Below are positions 44,234 through 52,823 of a DNA stretch of 64,000 nucleotides, piece after piece (positions within the stretch are counted from its first letter, which is position 1; the number at the start of each line of letters is the position of its first letter). The notes below the pieces were generated by a model. The model saw only the letters and a program-made list of their open reading frames with translations, searched no databases and was not told the DNA's origin. The stretch spans positions 2,245,001 to 2,309,000 of the forward strand of contig NZ_CP064356.1 in assembly GCF_018141545.1 (NCBI RefSeq), written 5' to 3'. Position numbers and translations under genes: made by a program. Origin of the DNA: Miltoncostaea oceani (GTDB lineage Bacteria; Actinomycetota; Thermoleophilia; Miltoncostaeales; Miltoncostaeaceae).

Positions 44234-45868
44234 TCACCGCCGTTCGCGGTCGCGGCCCGGCCCGCCCGTCAGGAGGTCACGACCCGGGCCGCCGACGAGC
44301 CGGTCGGCGCCGGCGCCTCCGGTCAGCCGGTCGCGTCCGCGGCCTCCGATGAGGTGGTCGCGCCCGCTCTCGCCGCGGAGCACGTCGGCGCCGGCGCCGC
44401 CCGTGACGACGTCGTCTCCCCCGCTCGCGCAGACGAGGTCGTCGCCGCCGAGCGCCGCGATGCGATCGGCGCCTCCGAGCGCGACGATCACGTCGGCCCG
44501 GGAGGTGCCGCGCAGGCGGTCCGCGGCGGCGGTGCCGACGATGGTCGCCGGCCTGCCGAGGCAGGCAGGAGGGGAGCCGGCCGGACCGCCGGCGCCAGCG
44601 CCGCCGCCGGCTGCGCCGCCCCCGCCGGAGCCCGCGACCGGCGGGTCGCCCTGGAGGCGCACGACCACCATGTCCTCACTGCCGCCGGCCCGGGTCTCGC
44701 CGGCGAGGACGATGCGGCCGTCGGGCTGCACCGCCATCGCGAAGGCGATGTCGTCGGGTCCGCCGAGGTCGACGCGGACGGTTCCGCCGTCGCCGAACGT
44801 GGCGTCGAGTCCGCCGTTGGGCTGCAGTCGGACCACCGCGACGTCGCCGTCGGTCGTCCCGGCGAGCAGGATCTTGCCGTCGGCCTGCAGCGCCATCGCC
44901 TGGGCGGCCTCGTTCGACGTCGCGCGGAACCCGATGAGCGCCTTCCCGTTGCCGGCGCCGAAGGACGTGTCGGGGTCGCCGTCGGGTGTGACACGCGCGA
45001 CGGCGATGTCGACGGTGCCCCGCGCGTTGCTGTTCCCGGCGGCCAGGATGCGGCCGTCCGGCTGTACGGCGACGGCGGCGGCGCCGTCGAACGACTCCAC
45101 GCCGAAGCGCGGGATCGCGCGACCGGTTCCGCCGAAGGACGGGTCGAACGTGCCCTCCGGGGACCGCAGGCGGGCCAGGACCATGCGGGGGCCGTCGTCG
45201 GACTCGGAGGCCCCGGCGACCACGATGCGGCCGTCGGGCTGCAGGGCGACGGCCTGGGCGTGGTCGCCGGTCGCGGGGCCGACTCCGCCGATCGCCCGGC
45301 CCGTGCCCCCACCGAACGTCGCGTCGAACCCGCCGTCGGGGTTGCCGAGGCGGGCGACCGCGATGTCGGCGGTCCCGCCGGCGTCGGTGCCGCCGGCGAC
45401 GACGATCCTCCCGTCCGGCTGCAGCGCGATCGCGCTCGCCGTCTCGTGCGAGGTGGCAGTGAACCCGCCGAGCGACCTCCCCGTGCCGCCGCCGTAGGTG
45501 GGATCGAACGTCCCGTCGGGGGTCCGGAGTCGCGCGACCGCGATGTCGACGGTGCCGCCGGCGTTGCTGTGGCCGGCGAGCACGACCGCGCCGTCGGGCT
45601 GCAGGACGACCGCGTTGGCCACGTCCGACGAACCCGGCGCGAAACCCCCGAGCGAGGTGCCGGTGCCCCCGCCGAACGAGCGGTCGAGGACCCCGGTCCC
45701 GAGCAGGCGCGCCACCGCGAAGTCGTTCGATCCGTTCGCGTTGCTGTAGCCGGCGACGACGATGCGCCCGTCGGGTTGCAGCGCGAGCGCACGGGCCCGG
45801 TCGAGCGAGCCGGGACCGAAGCCGACCAGGACCGAGCCGGTGCCCGGCGGGCGTGCGCGGGGCTGCAC
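44234..45868 (-). CDS. Delta-60-repeat protein with RTX tail, lacking its N-terminus
   Basis: 544 aa from GTG 45868. Seven or more delta-60 repeats of about 55 residues (core [12 protein letters not shown], then DIAVARL, then FGGGTGR) form a beta-propeller-like region. A Gly-rich linker and RTX nonapeptides follow ([21 protein letters not shown]), expected to bind calcium after export. The reading frame begins in the middle of a repeat (GTGSVLVGF) with no signal peptide. The bases just upstream encode a truncated DUF302 protein in another frame. The gene therefore looks like the 3-prime part of a larger secreted protein joined to foreign sequence near 45850. Confidence 0.7.
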   Translation of the reverse strand: MQPRARPPGTGSVLVGFGPGSLDRARALALQPDGRIVVAGYSNANGSNDFAVARLLGTGVLDRSFGGGTGTSLGGFAPGSSDVANAVVLQPDGAVVLAGHSNAGGTVDIAVARLRTPDGTFDPTYGGGTGRSLGGFTATSHETASAIALQPDGRIVVAGGTDAGGTADIAVARLGNPDGGFDATFGGGTGRAIGGVGPATGDHAQAVALQPDGRIVVAGASESDDGPRMVLARLRSPEGTFDPSFGGTGRAIPRFGVESFDGAAAVAVQPDGRILAAGNSNARGTVDIAVARVTPDGDPDTSFGAGNGKALIGFRATSNEAAQAMALQADGKILLAGTTDGDVAVVRLQPNGGLDATFGDGGTVRVDLGGPDDIAFAMAVQPDGRIVLAGETRAGGSEDMVVVRLQGDPPVAGSGGGGAAGGGAGAGGPAGSPPACLGRPATIVGTAAADRLRGTSRADVIVALGGADRIAALGGDDLVCASGGDDVVTGGAGADVLRGESGRDHLIGGRGRDRLTGGAGADRLVGGPGRDLLTGGPGRDRERR

Positions 45869-46053
45869 GCGCCGAGGATGACGTACGGCTCGCGGTCCAC
45901 GCCGAGCTTCGCCTTCATGGTCGCCTGGACGTCGATCTCGCTGAGCACGCCGAAGCCCTCCGCGGCGAGGGCGGCGCGGGTGCGGTCCAGGACCTCGTCG
46001 AAGGTGCCGGGTGCCTCCACCCGGTCGCTGTAGACGGTGTCGGTGGGCGTCAC
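45850..46053 (-). pseudogene. Truncated DUF302-family gene
   Basis: From GTG 46053 (GGGGGAGG site five bases upstream) the first 68 residues are a good DUF302 N-terminal half: [33 protein letters not shown] and [17 protein letters not shown]. The family normally continues with a GLLLPCNVVVYE-type strand and about 60 more residues, which are absent. Instead the sequence runs into a delta-60 repeat in another frame. The frame stays open by GC bias, so a nonsense fusion could be made. It follows the AhpD-like gene in the operon. Confidence 0.7.
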
Positions 46054-46067
46054 GGATCCTCCCCCCA

Positions 46068-46529
46068 TCATCGGGCGTCGAGCGGCGGGGGCGGGTCGCC
46101 GGCGGCGACCATCACCCGGTTCCAGGCGTTGATGCCGGCGATCACCACGATCAGCTGGCCGCGCTCCGCCGGGTCGAAGTGGTCCTCGACCGCCGAGGCC
46201 ACGACCTCGGGCAGCGGCACCGCCTCCATGCGCGTGAGGGACTCCGTCAGGGCGAGGGCGGCCCGCTCGCGGGCGCTGAAGAAGGGGGACTCGCGCCACA
46301 CGGCGAGCGCGTGCAGGCGCCGCGGGTCCTCGCCGGCCTCGAGCGCCAGCCGCACGTGGAGGTCCACGCAGTAGGCGCACCCGTTGAGCTGCGAGGCGCG
46401 CACCTTCATCAGCTCGGCGAGGCCGTGGTCGAGGGTGCTCGCCCGGGTGAGGGCGGCGAGCGCGCGGTAGGCGTCGGGCGCCTCGCGGCGGAGGTCCACC
46501 GCCAGGCCGTGGGTCTCGGTGTCGATCAT
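46068..46529 (-). CDS. AhpD-like carboxymuconolactone decarboxylase-family protein
   Basis: 153 aa. All-helical peroxidase-fold protein with the redox motif [14 protein letters not shown] (CxxC then His, about residues 50-63), as in AhpD and other alkylhydroperoxidase-like enzymes that act with thiols. [14 protein letters not shown] and [10 protein letters not shown] are typical of the family. ATG 46529 has GGAGAG upstream and a leader of about 40 bases from a recognisable promoter carrying a palindrome. First gene of the operon with the DUF302 fragment. Confidence 0.9.
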   Translation of the reverse strand: MIDTETHGLAVDLRREAPDAYRALAALTRASTLDHGLAELMKVRASQLNGCAYCVDLHVRLALEAGEDPRRLHALAVWRESPFFSARERAALALTESLTRMEAVPLPEVVASAVEDHFDPAERGQLIVVIAGINAWNRVMVAAGDPPPPLDAR

Positions 46530-46576
46530 GCGGCTGCTCTCCGGTGGCGTCGTCCGTGGGGATCCGATGCCACGTA

Positions 46577-46611
46577 ACTCTACTCCACAACTCTAAAGTT
46601 GTCGAGTCGTG
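46577..46611 (-). promoter_or_regulatory. Promoter with palindromic operator for the ahpD-like operon
   Basis: On the minus strand: -35 TCGACA, 17-base spacer and -10 TAGAGT (46577-46582). The spacer contains the palindrome ACAACT-CTAA-AGTTGT (plus strand, 46587-46602), so a dimeric regulator bound there would block polymerase. Confidence 0.6.
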
Positions 46612-46939
46612 AAGGAGGGTCGTGGGCGCTCCTGACAGGACCCCTCGTGCGGCTGAGGCTCACCCCTTCCTTCGTTCCGGTCGCCCCATAGGTCGCTCCG
46701 GAACGACCAGGCGCCCGCTGACCCGCCTGGATCAGCATCCACCTGGCGAGCGACTCCCGCTCTTCCTCACTCAGCCAATGACGGACGACGTGCTCCAGTC
46801 GCTCGATCTCGGGCCGATCACCTGCGAGCGCCTGACTACGACCGAGGCGGTGGGCGATCCAGACCACGAGCCGCCCGACCTCCGTGTCCGTCAGATAGAG
46901 CCGTGCAAGGCAGATGACTTCTGCAAGAGGGTCGGCCAT
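46580..46939 (-). CDS. Hypothetical protein of the orphan-gene cluster
   Basis: 119 aa, unrecognised. The first 75 residues are helical and amphipathic ([36 protein letters not shown]) and could be a small helical bundle. The C-terminal 40 residues are low-complexity and polar, and their coding sequence overlaps the promoter of the ahpD-like operon. GC content is visibly lower than in neighbouring genes. TATCCT lies nine bases before ATG 46939. Confidence 0.55.
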   Translation of the reverse strand: MADPLAEVICLARLYLTDTEVGRLVVWIAHRLGRSQALAGDRPEIERLEHVVRHWLSEEERESLARWMLIQAGQRAPGRSGATYGATGTKEGVSLSRTRGPVRSAHDPPSRLDNFRVVE

Positions 46940-46974
46940 GGGTCGAGCAGGATAGAACACACGTTCGGTCGTCC

Positions 46975-47397
46975 CTAACCAGCGGCGGCTGCGATCGCAT
47001 CGACGACGAGGTGGCCGTCCGGCCGGCCCTCGCACGCCAGGACGATGCCCGTGACGACGGCGCTCGGATCGATCGCCCGGATGCGCTCATCCTCGCGACC
47101 GCCGACCTCGATGATCGCGTCGGCGATGCGGCGGCGACCCGCCGCGTCCGCGTCGCGGAGGCGGCCACACGTCGCGGTCTCCGCGATGCGCTCGTCCCCG
47201 TCGTGGGCCTGGATCAGTGGCCCGCCGCCGGGAACACCCCCGCTCTCCAGTCCGATGGCATCGACCACGGGACCGACGACCGGGATGCGGTCCGCAAGCG
47301 TCCGTCCCTCCGAATCCGCGATCTGGGTCGTCACGAAAACGGCCGCCAATACGACGACGATGGCGACTGCGGAGGCGATTCCTCGAAGTCGGTCCAT
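46975..47397 (-). CDS. Small membrane-anchored or secreted hypothetical protein
   Basis: 140 aa. A hydrophobic N-terminal segment (about residues 7-24, IASAVAIVVVLAAVFVTT) anchors or exports it. The rest is soluble, with two Cys (TCGRLRD and LACEGRP) that could form a disulfide outside the cell. Family not recognised. A TAGCGT -10 lies six bases before ATG 47397 (leaderless). One of several orphans near tRNA-Arg. Confidence 0.6.
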   Translation of the reverse strand: MDRLRGIASAVAIVVVLAAVFVTTQIADSEGRTLADRIPVVGPVVDAIGLESGGVPGGGPLIQAHDGDERIAETATCGRLRDADAAGRRRIADAIIEVGGREDERIRAIDPSAVVTGIVLACEGRPDGHLVVDAIAAAAG

Positions 47398-47403
47398 CCC
47401 GCG

Positions 47404-47409
47404 ACGCTA
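47404..47409 (-). promoter_or_regulatory. -10 hexamer TAGCGT, six bases before ATG 47397
   Basis: TAnnnT at leaderless spacing on the minus strand. Confidence 0.5.
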
Positions 47410-47432
47410 GTGCGGGGGGCGGACGGGAACGC

Positions 47433-47696
47433 CTATGCCGAACGGCTTCGGCGCAGTCCCAGAGCACCAAGGCCAAGGACGACGATCGCCACAACCTCAG
47501 CTCTCGGAACGCTCACGGAAGAGGCGCGGCTGAAGATGAACTCCGTCGAGCCGCTCGAGTGCTGCACCTTGCAGGGGTAACCGGAGTCCCTCGCCGTGCC
47601 CGCGAAGTTGCGGCACGTCGGGACGGCGAACGCCGCCAAGAGCACCAGCGCACCGAGGACGACCGCGGCCAACGACACGAGACGGAGCGGAGACAC
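47433..47696 (-). CDS. Small two-helix membrane protein
   Basis: 87 aa. Hydrophobic helices at about residues 5-25 and 66-81 flank a polar extracytoplasmic loop with two Cys (PTCRNFAGTARDSGYPCKV). The arrangement suggests a hairpin membrane protein with a disulfide-closed loop. GTG 47696 is preceded by a TAGGGT -10 at seven bases. No known family; lower GC than the window average. Confidence 0.6.
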   Translation of the reverse strand: MSPLRLVSLAAVVLGALVLLAAFAVPTCRNFAGTARDSGYPCKVQHSSGSTEFIFSRASSVSVPRAEVVAIVVLGLGALGLRRSRSA

Positions 47697-47703
47697 GCTC
47701 GCG

Positions 47704-47709
47704 ACCCTA
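47704..47709 (-). promoter_or_regulatory. -10 hexamer TAGGGT, seven bases before GTG 47696
   Basis: TAnnnT at leaderless spacing on the minus strand; it overlaps the end of the upstream helix-turn-helix gene. Confidence 0.5.
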
Positions 47710-48039
47710 CGACGCCGGGCGGACCCCGGAGGAGTTCACGATCAGCTCTCGCGCCGCGGCAAACCGAGCAGATTGGGACGACGAGCCGCCGAGGTCTCGC
47801 TCAGCGGCACGCAGCACCGACAAGATCGTCTTCGTCCAGAGCTCGGCCCTGACCTCAGCGAACGGCTTCTCCTGAGCCTGCCGGCTGGCCAGATACGCCA
47901 GCACATCCGCCTCGAGGAACCGCCGGTCGCCCCTCGCCGTCCTCGAACAGCGCAGGAAACCAGCGTCAGCGTAGGCGCGCACCGAGTTGGAGGACACCCC
48001 TAGGAGGGCAGCCGCCTCGCGAGTCGTCAGGTGCCTCAT
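47707..48039 (-). CDS. MerR/excisionase-type helix-turn-helix protein
   Basis: 110 aa. The N-terminal domain LTTREAAALLGVSSNSVRAYADAGFL (shown: TTREAAALLGVSSNSVRAY, about residues 5-23) followed by RGDRRFLEADVLAYL is the MerR-like/excisionase winged helix (HTH_17). The C-terminal half is helical without a metal or drug site. It could regulate the neighbouring orphans or be a recombination directionality factor left from an element; no integrase is seen. An AGGA site is five bases before ATG 48039. Confidence 0.82.
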   Translation of the reverse strand: MRHLTTREAAALLGVSSNSVRAYADAGFLRCSRTARGDRRFLEADVLAYLASRQAQEKPFAEVRAELWTKTILSVLRAAERDLGGSSSQSARFAAARELIVNSSGVRPAS

Positions 48040-48046
48040 GCCGTTC

Positions 48047-48310
48047 CTAGGCCGCCGGTTGTGCGCCCCAGCCTGGTTCCATCTCTCCGGCTCGGCGGTA
48101 GTCCATCGACCCGGTCGGGGCCTTCCACCGGACCCAGAAGTCGCAGCGCCCGACGTAGTCGCGGGCTAGTAGGACGAAGAGTTCCTCCCGGTTAGCGCAG
48201 ACGTACTCCAGACCATCGTCCGGGACGATGACGAACTGGCCCGGATCGAGCGCGTCGTCGATCCACGCCCCCTGGAACCGCGGCTCATGGGTGCCACTAG
48301 CCACCGCCAT
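48047..48310 (-). CDS. Hypothetical protein, 87 aa
   Basis: 87 aa, unrecognised. It looks like a compact alpha/beta domain with aromatic residues (FQGAWIDDALDPGQFVIV, RCDFWVRWKAPTG), no signal peptide and no membrane segment. ATG 48310 has a strong GAGGAGG site six bases upstream, and TACCGT/CAATAC hexamers upstream could hold its promoter. It ends eight bases before the helix-turn-helix gene and is probably co-transcribed with it. Confidence 0.6.
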   Translation of the reverse strand: MAVASGTHEPRFQGAWIDDALDPGQFVIVPDDGLEYVCANREELFVLLARDYVGRCDFWVRWKAPTGSMDYRRAGEMEPGWGAQPAA

Positions 48311-48520
48311 CGGCGTCCTCCTCTCTCCTCGTATTGCAGGGCACGGTAGTGCGAGGGCCGGATGGACCCAATCTCGGTCCGCGGATGCGCCGCGCAGGGC
48401 ACCCAACTCGAACACCCGCCCCGGCCTTCCTCGGGAGCCCACCCCCTACTCCCCCCTCCCCCCGCCCACGTCCCGCCTCGGATGGGCGGCCGCGGGGGCA
48501 TCCCGCGGGGACTGGCCGGC

Positions 48521-48574
48521 TCCCGCACCGTCTCCCGCACCGTCCTGGTGGTGCGGGGATGCTCCCGCACCGTC
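48521..48574 (+). repeat. Triplicated 12-mer TCCCGCACCGTC
   Basis: Copies at 48521-48532, 48533-48544 (head to tail) and 48563-48574, with a near-complementary GGTGGTGCGGGGA (48547-48559) between the second and third that can pair with either. They lie in the 48311-48649 gap, which otherwise holds only C-rich sequence and no supported gene. Confidence 0.6.
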
Positions 48575-48649
48575 ATCAGATGCACCTCGGCCCCGGCGAC
48601 GAGGGCGGCCGATCGGCCGGCATCCCCGTCGTGGAAAGCGTTCTGGCGA

Positions 48650-48723
48650 CGCGCCCGGCAGGATTCGAACCTGCGACCAACGGCTTAGAAGGCCGTCGCT
48701 CTATCCAGCTGAGCTACGGGCGC
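48650..48723 (-). tRNA. tRNA-Arg (anticodon TCT)
   Basis: Minus-strand cloverleaf: acceptor GCGCCCG/CGGGCGC, D-arm AGCTCAGCTGGATAGAGC, anticodon stem ACGGC/GCCGT around loop CTTCTAA (anticodon TCT) and T-arm CGCAGGTTCGAATCCTGCC. CCA is not encoded. It borders the lower-GC cluster of orphan genes at 46.6-48.3 kb. Confidence 0.94.
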
Positions 48724-48772
48724 CCGGGGCGGGACGGTAGCGCGACCGGGGCGCGGAGGTGCCCCGGAACGG

Positions 48773-48809
48773 CCGCGGCCCCCGCCTCGGTGTGAGACGG
48801 GGGCCGCGG
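48773..48809 (-). terminator. Terminator hairpin after the nitroreductase gene
   Basis: CCGCGGCCCCCG and its exact complement with a 13-base loop, 12 pairs, 23 bases beyond the nitroreductase stop. No T-tract. Confidence 0.6.
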
Positions 48810-48831
48810 GACGCGCTCTCAGCGGGTGGTG

Positions 48832-49842
48832 CTAGCTGAGGTACTTGCTCGCGTCGATCCCGTGCTCCTCCATGAGCTTGGTGAACGTCTCGCGCATCTC
48901 CTCGGGGTAGTCCGGCAGGCCACCCTGCGCGAGGACCTCCTCGGCGCGCTTCTTGATGTTCGGGCCGAAGTCCCAGTCGTCGTCGTTGATCAGACGGCGG
49001 ACTTCCTTCTCCGGCCACGACACCACGCCCGGCTCGCGGGAGAACTTGGAGGCGAGGGCCTCGATCTCGTCCATGCGGCCGTCCACCGGCGACTGCTCCT
49101 GGATCATGCCCTTGGCCTTGAGGGCCTCCTTGAGGTCCTCGTCCATGTGGTACGGCGTGCCGTGGGCGTCCTTGTGGAACAGCTTCTCGAACTTGAGGCG
49201 GGGCCGCTGGCCGCCGGCCTTGAAGTCCTCGAGGGGGTAGCCGACGGCGTGGCCCCAGGTCAGCTTGTAGTGCGGCGGCAGGCCGAAGGCCTTCTCGATC
49301 CCGCCCGGCTTGCGGCCGAAGGCGATGAGGATCGAGCCGATGTCGAGCGACGTCGCCGTCAGGATCGACTGGCAGACGGCGAGACCGGTCTCGAAGCGGA
49401 GCAGGTTCTCGGTGCGCTCCGTCGGGAAGCTCATGAGACGCGGGACGGTCTGCGTCATCGTGAACTCGTAGTTCCAGCCGTGGTACTTGGTGAGCGCGCC
49501 GGAGAGGGCGAGGGTCGAGAGACCGTCGTTGGCGCGGCCGTACCAGGCGTTCAGGTTCGTCAGCCAGAAGATCAGGTGCGAGCTCTGGTTGATGATCTGG
49601 ACGTTGAAGCCGGAGACGCACTCCTCGATCTCGTCCCAGAGATCACAGGTCTCACGGTCGACGACGATCGCCTCGGTGGCGTTGATGTTCCCCTGGCAGG
49701 AGGCGAGCCGCCCGGCCTGGAGCATCGTCTGGATCTTCCAGTCCTCGACCTTCTTGTCCGGGTCGTAGTACCGGATGCTCCGACGGTCCCCGACCGTCTG
49801 AAGAAAACTCTTGTCGGGGATATCGGCTGCGGATACGGACAT
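48832..49842 (-). CDS. Nitroreductase-family flavoprotein
   Basis: 336 aa. FMN-dependent nitroreductase fold: VGDRRSIRYYDPDKKVEDW (about residues 17-35) with the FMN-phosphate Arg-Ser-Arg motif, LASCQGNINATEAIVVD, and SLDIGSILIAFGRKPGG near residue 170. The C-terminal 130 residues are longer than in simple NfnB enzymes and are charged and helical. The substrate is unknown. The gene is notably rich in Lys, Asn and Ile for this genome, which suggests high expression or transfer. ATG 49842 has GGGGGG three bases upstream, with a leader of about 65 bases from a TAGATT -10 (49913-49918). Confidence 0.85.
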   Translation of the reverse strand: MSVSAADIPDKSFLQTVGDRRSIRYYDPDKKVEDWKIQTMLQAGRLASCQGNINATEAIVVDRETCDLWDEIEECVSGFNVQIINQSSHLIFWLTNLNAWYGRANDGLSTLALSGALTKYHGWNYEFTMTQTVPRLMSFPTERTENLLRFETGLAVCQSILTATSLDIGSILIAFGRKPGGIEKAFGLPPHYKLTWGHAVGYPLEDFKAGGQRPRLKFEKLFHKDAHGTPYHMDEDLKEALKAKGMIQEQSPVDGRMDEIEALASKFSREPGVVSWPEKEVRRLINDDDWDFGPNIKKRAEEVLAQGGLPDYPEEMRETFTKLMEEHGIDASKYLS

Positions 49843-50016
49843 GGGCCCCCCTGGGGTTTGGTTCGGTGTGTGACGGACGGCGGGTTGCACACGGGACCCG
49901 CCAGGCACGGGGAATCTACACCGGCGGCAACGCTCGTGGCGACCGTTGCGAACGTCCCGGGCCCGACCGTCCCACTCCGTGAGGACGGTCGCCCGACGAG
50001 GCGCGCGACGACTCGG

Positions 50017-50022
50017 TAGGCT
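50017..50022 (+). promoter_or_regulatory. -10 hexamer TAGGCT, eight bases before ATG 50031
   Basis: TAnnnT at near-leaderless spacing. Confidence 0.5.
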
Positions 50023-50030
50023 CCCGCGCC

Positions 50031-50393
50031 ATGCCAAAACTTCTCTTCGCCACCGTTCCCACCGATGAGGTCCTCGGCAAGGAGGGGAAGGTCCGCTTCC
50101 CCGGCACCGAGGCCGCCATCGCCAAACTCACCGACGCCGGTTGGGATGTCGAGGTCATCGACCCGACGTGGCCCAAGCCGCTCGAGGCCGCCAAGTCCGG
50201 CGAGTACGACGCCATCCTGGTCTCGACCTGGAAGGCCGCACCGCGCTCGCGCGATGCCGCGTCGATGCTCGCCCGGATGCAGGACCTCCCGGTCTACACC
50301 GTCGGCGTGATGCAGAAGGACGACGCCTTCCGCACCATGGCGCCGGACGTCGGGGTCCTGAAGGGCGTCGGGGAGCTGCCGCTCCCGTCGTGA
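50031..50393 (+). CDS. Hypothetical protein, flavodoxin-like or receiver-like strands
   Basis: 120 aa, unrecognised. KLLFATVPTDEVLGKEGKV, GWDVEVIDPTWPKPLE, YDAILVSTWKAAPRS and LPVYTVGVMQKDD form a regular strand-helix alternation like a small Rossmann fold (flavodoxin or receiver type), without an obvious cofactor loop. Like the divergent nitroreductase it is relatively Lys-rich, so the two may be functionally linked. ATG 50031 follows a TAGGCT -10 and has no ribosome site. Confidence 0.6.
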   Translation: MPKLLFATVPTDEVLGKEGKVRFPGTEAAIAKLTDAGWDVEVIDPTWPKPLEAAKSGEYDAILVSTWKAAPRSRDAASMLARMQDLPVYTVGVMQKDDAFRTMAPDVGVLKGVGELPLPS

Positions 50394-50411
50394 CCCCGTC
50401 CGCCGGCGGCG

Positions 50412-52810
50412 TCAGTCGTCGGTGAGATGGGCGATGGTCGCGCCGTCCCCGCCCTGATCGGGCGGGGCGGGCTCGGCCCGCGCCACCAGGGGGTGCCTCC
50501 GGAGCTCCTCGCGCACGACGGTGCGCAGGGCCCCGGTGCCGTGCCCGTGTATCACCCGCACCGACGGCAACCCCGCCATCGCCGCGGCGTCCATCCGGTC
50601 GCGCACCTCGCCGCGCGCCTCCTCGACCCGCTGCCCGCGGACGTCGACCTCCAGGGTCGCCGCCGGGGCGGAGACCGACGCCACCGGCGGCGGCGGCTCC
50701 GTGAACTCCGCCCGCCGCGCCGCCGCCCGGTCGCGCACCAGCCGCCCCAGCGGGATGCGCATCCGGGCCGAGCCGCCCTGCACCTCCGCGCGGTCCCCGT
50801 CGATCGCGAGGATGCGGCCCCGGAACCCCATCACGGGGTCGTGGACGTGGTCGCCGACGCCCGGAGGGGGCCCCTCCGTCACCGGCTCGGGGGCCGGCTC
50901 CCGCAGGGCCTCGCGGGCCCGTGACGCGGCACGCGACGCGGCGTCGAGGCCGCGGTCGCGCTCCCGCGCCCGCGGCGAGGCGGGCGCCGCCGCCTCCGAC
51001 GCCCGGCGCGCCTCCGCCCTCCGGGCGTCGGAGATCGCGCGCCGCAGACCGCTGAGCTCGCGGGTCAGGCCCGTCAGCTCCGCCTCCGCGCGGGCCCGTG
51101 CCGCGGCGCGCTCGGCCTCCGCCCCCTCGCGCACCTTCGCGATGCGCACCTCCAGCTCCCTCTCGCGGACCCGCGCGTCGCGCTCCGCGCGTTCGGCGCG
51201 GCGCGCGCCTCGCGGGCGGCGGACAGCTCCTCGTCGGCGGCGGCCCGCGCGGCGCCCGCCTCGGCCAGCAGCGCCTCGAGCGCCCGCCGCTCCGGCGGAC
51301 CCGCCCGCCGCGCCGCCTCCACGACCTCCGGGTCGAGCCCGAGCCCCTCCGCGATGCCGAGGGCGTGGGAGGCGCCCGGCTCGCCGATGTTCAGGGAGTA
51401 GAGGGGCCGGAGGGTCCGCAGGTCGACGCCCACGGCGGCGTTCGCGGCGCGCGGTGCGTCGCTCGCCCACGCCTTCATCTCGGGGTGGTGGGTCGTCGCC
51501 AGCACCAGGGCGCCCTGCTCCACCAGGCGCTCCACCACCGACTGGGCGAGGCGCGACCCCTCGTCGGGGTCGGTCCCCGCCGCGGGCTCGTCGAGCAGCA
51601 CCAGCGACCGGGGGCCCGCCGCCGCCATGATCACCACGAGGCGCCGCACGTGCGCGGAGAAGGTCGACAGGCTCTCCGCGATCGACTGGTCGTCGCCGAT
51701 GTCGGCGAGCACCCGGTCGAACACCGGCAGCCGGGCGCTCCGCGCCGGCACCCGCAACCCGCACTGGTGCAGCATCGCGAGCAGGCCGAGCGTCTTCAGC
51801 GCGACGGTCTTGCCGCCGGTGTTCGGGCCCGACACCACCAGGGCCCGCACCCCCTCCAGCGGCAGGTCGATCGCCACGGCGGTCGCCGGGTCGAGGAGCG
51901 GGTGGCGGGCGGCCCGCAGGTCGACCTCGGCGGCCGGCTCGACGGGACAACCGTCCCAGGCGCGCGACAGGGCGGCGCACGCGAGCGCCAGGTCGAGGTC
52001 CGCCAGCGCCTCCGTCAGGCCGTCGAGGGCGACGTGCTCCTCGGCGACCGCCCGGGAGAGCATCCGCAGGATGCGCTCCTCCTCCTCCGCCTCCCGCGCG
52101 ACCAGCTCGCGGGTGAGGTTGTTCGCCTCGACCAGGGCGATCGGCTCGACGAAGATCGTCTCCCCCGAGCCGGAGCTGTCGTGCACGATCCCCGGCACCG
52201 CCGACCGCGACGACGCCTTCACCGCGAGCACGGGACGGCCGCCCCGCAGCGTGGTGAACGACTCCTGCAGGTGGCTGCGGAGCCGCACCGCGAGGTCGCG
52301 CAGCAGGTCGGAGGCCGCACGGCGGGCGCCGACGAGGCGGCGGCGCACCGACCCGAGCTCGGCCGACGCCGAGTCGAGGAGCCCGCCGCGGGGGTCGATC
52401 GCCCGGGCGAGCGCCGACTCGATGCGCATCGCAGCCGCCAGGTCGGGCAGCTCCATCACCTCCGCGAGCCCCGGCGCGTGCTCGCGGTGCTCCCCCACCG
52501 CCTCGCGCAGCTCGCGCCAGACGCCCACCGTGACCAGCACCTCCAAGAGGTCGGCGGCGTCGAGCGGCACGTCGCGGACGGCCTGGGCGACCGCCGGGCG
52601 GATGTCGAAGGCCCCGCCCGGCCCGGCGACGCCGAGGTCCCGCAGCCGCACCGCCTCCTCGGTGGTCGCGCACCGCGCCGCGACCTCGTGGGGGTCGGCG
52701 GACGGCGTCAGCGCCAGCGCGAGGTCGCGGCCGCCGGCGAAGGCGGTCATGCCCGCCAGGCGCTCGCGTACGGCGGGCAGCTCCAGCAGGTCGGCGCTGC
52801 GCGGGTCCAT
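50412..52810 (-). pseudogene. mutS2: MutS2 (endonuclease/ATPase), interrupted by a frameshift
   Basis: MutS2 suppresses recombination and acts on collided ribosomes. Core and ATPase domains are intact from ATG 52810: VVSGPNTGGKTVALKTLG (Walker A), VLLDEPAAGTDPDEG (Walker B) and TTHHPEMKAWA. The coiled coil then shifts frame near 51201, and the C-terminal KOW-like and Smr domains (VRVIHGHGTGALR) are in the new frame to 50412. One missing C restores 799 aa, the normal length. Either a base-calling error in a C run or a mutant lacking the Smr nuclease. A TAACAT -10 lies seven bases before the ATG. Confidence 0.88.
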
Positions 52811-52817
52811 CACCCGG

Positions 52818-52823
52818 ATGTTA
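52818..52823 (-). promoter_or_regulatory. -10 hexamer TAACAT, seven bases before ATG 52810
   Basis: TAnnnT at leaderless spacing. It overlaps the TAA stop of the upstream permease gene, so mutS2 has its own promoter inside a tight gene junction. Confidence 0.55.

Noticed and set aside
46975-48310. Intact integrated phage or plasmid
   Set aside because: No integrase, capsid or replication genes, and no duplicate of the tRNA-Arg 3-prime end was seen in the flanks.
48521-48574. Possible CRISPR repeats
   Set aside because: Repeats are only 12 bases, two are directly adjacent, there are no spacers of constant length, and no cas genes are present.
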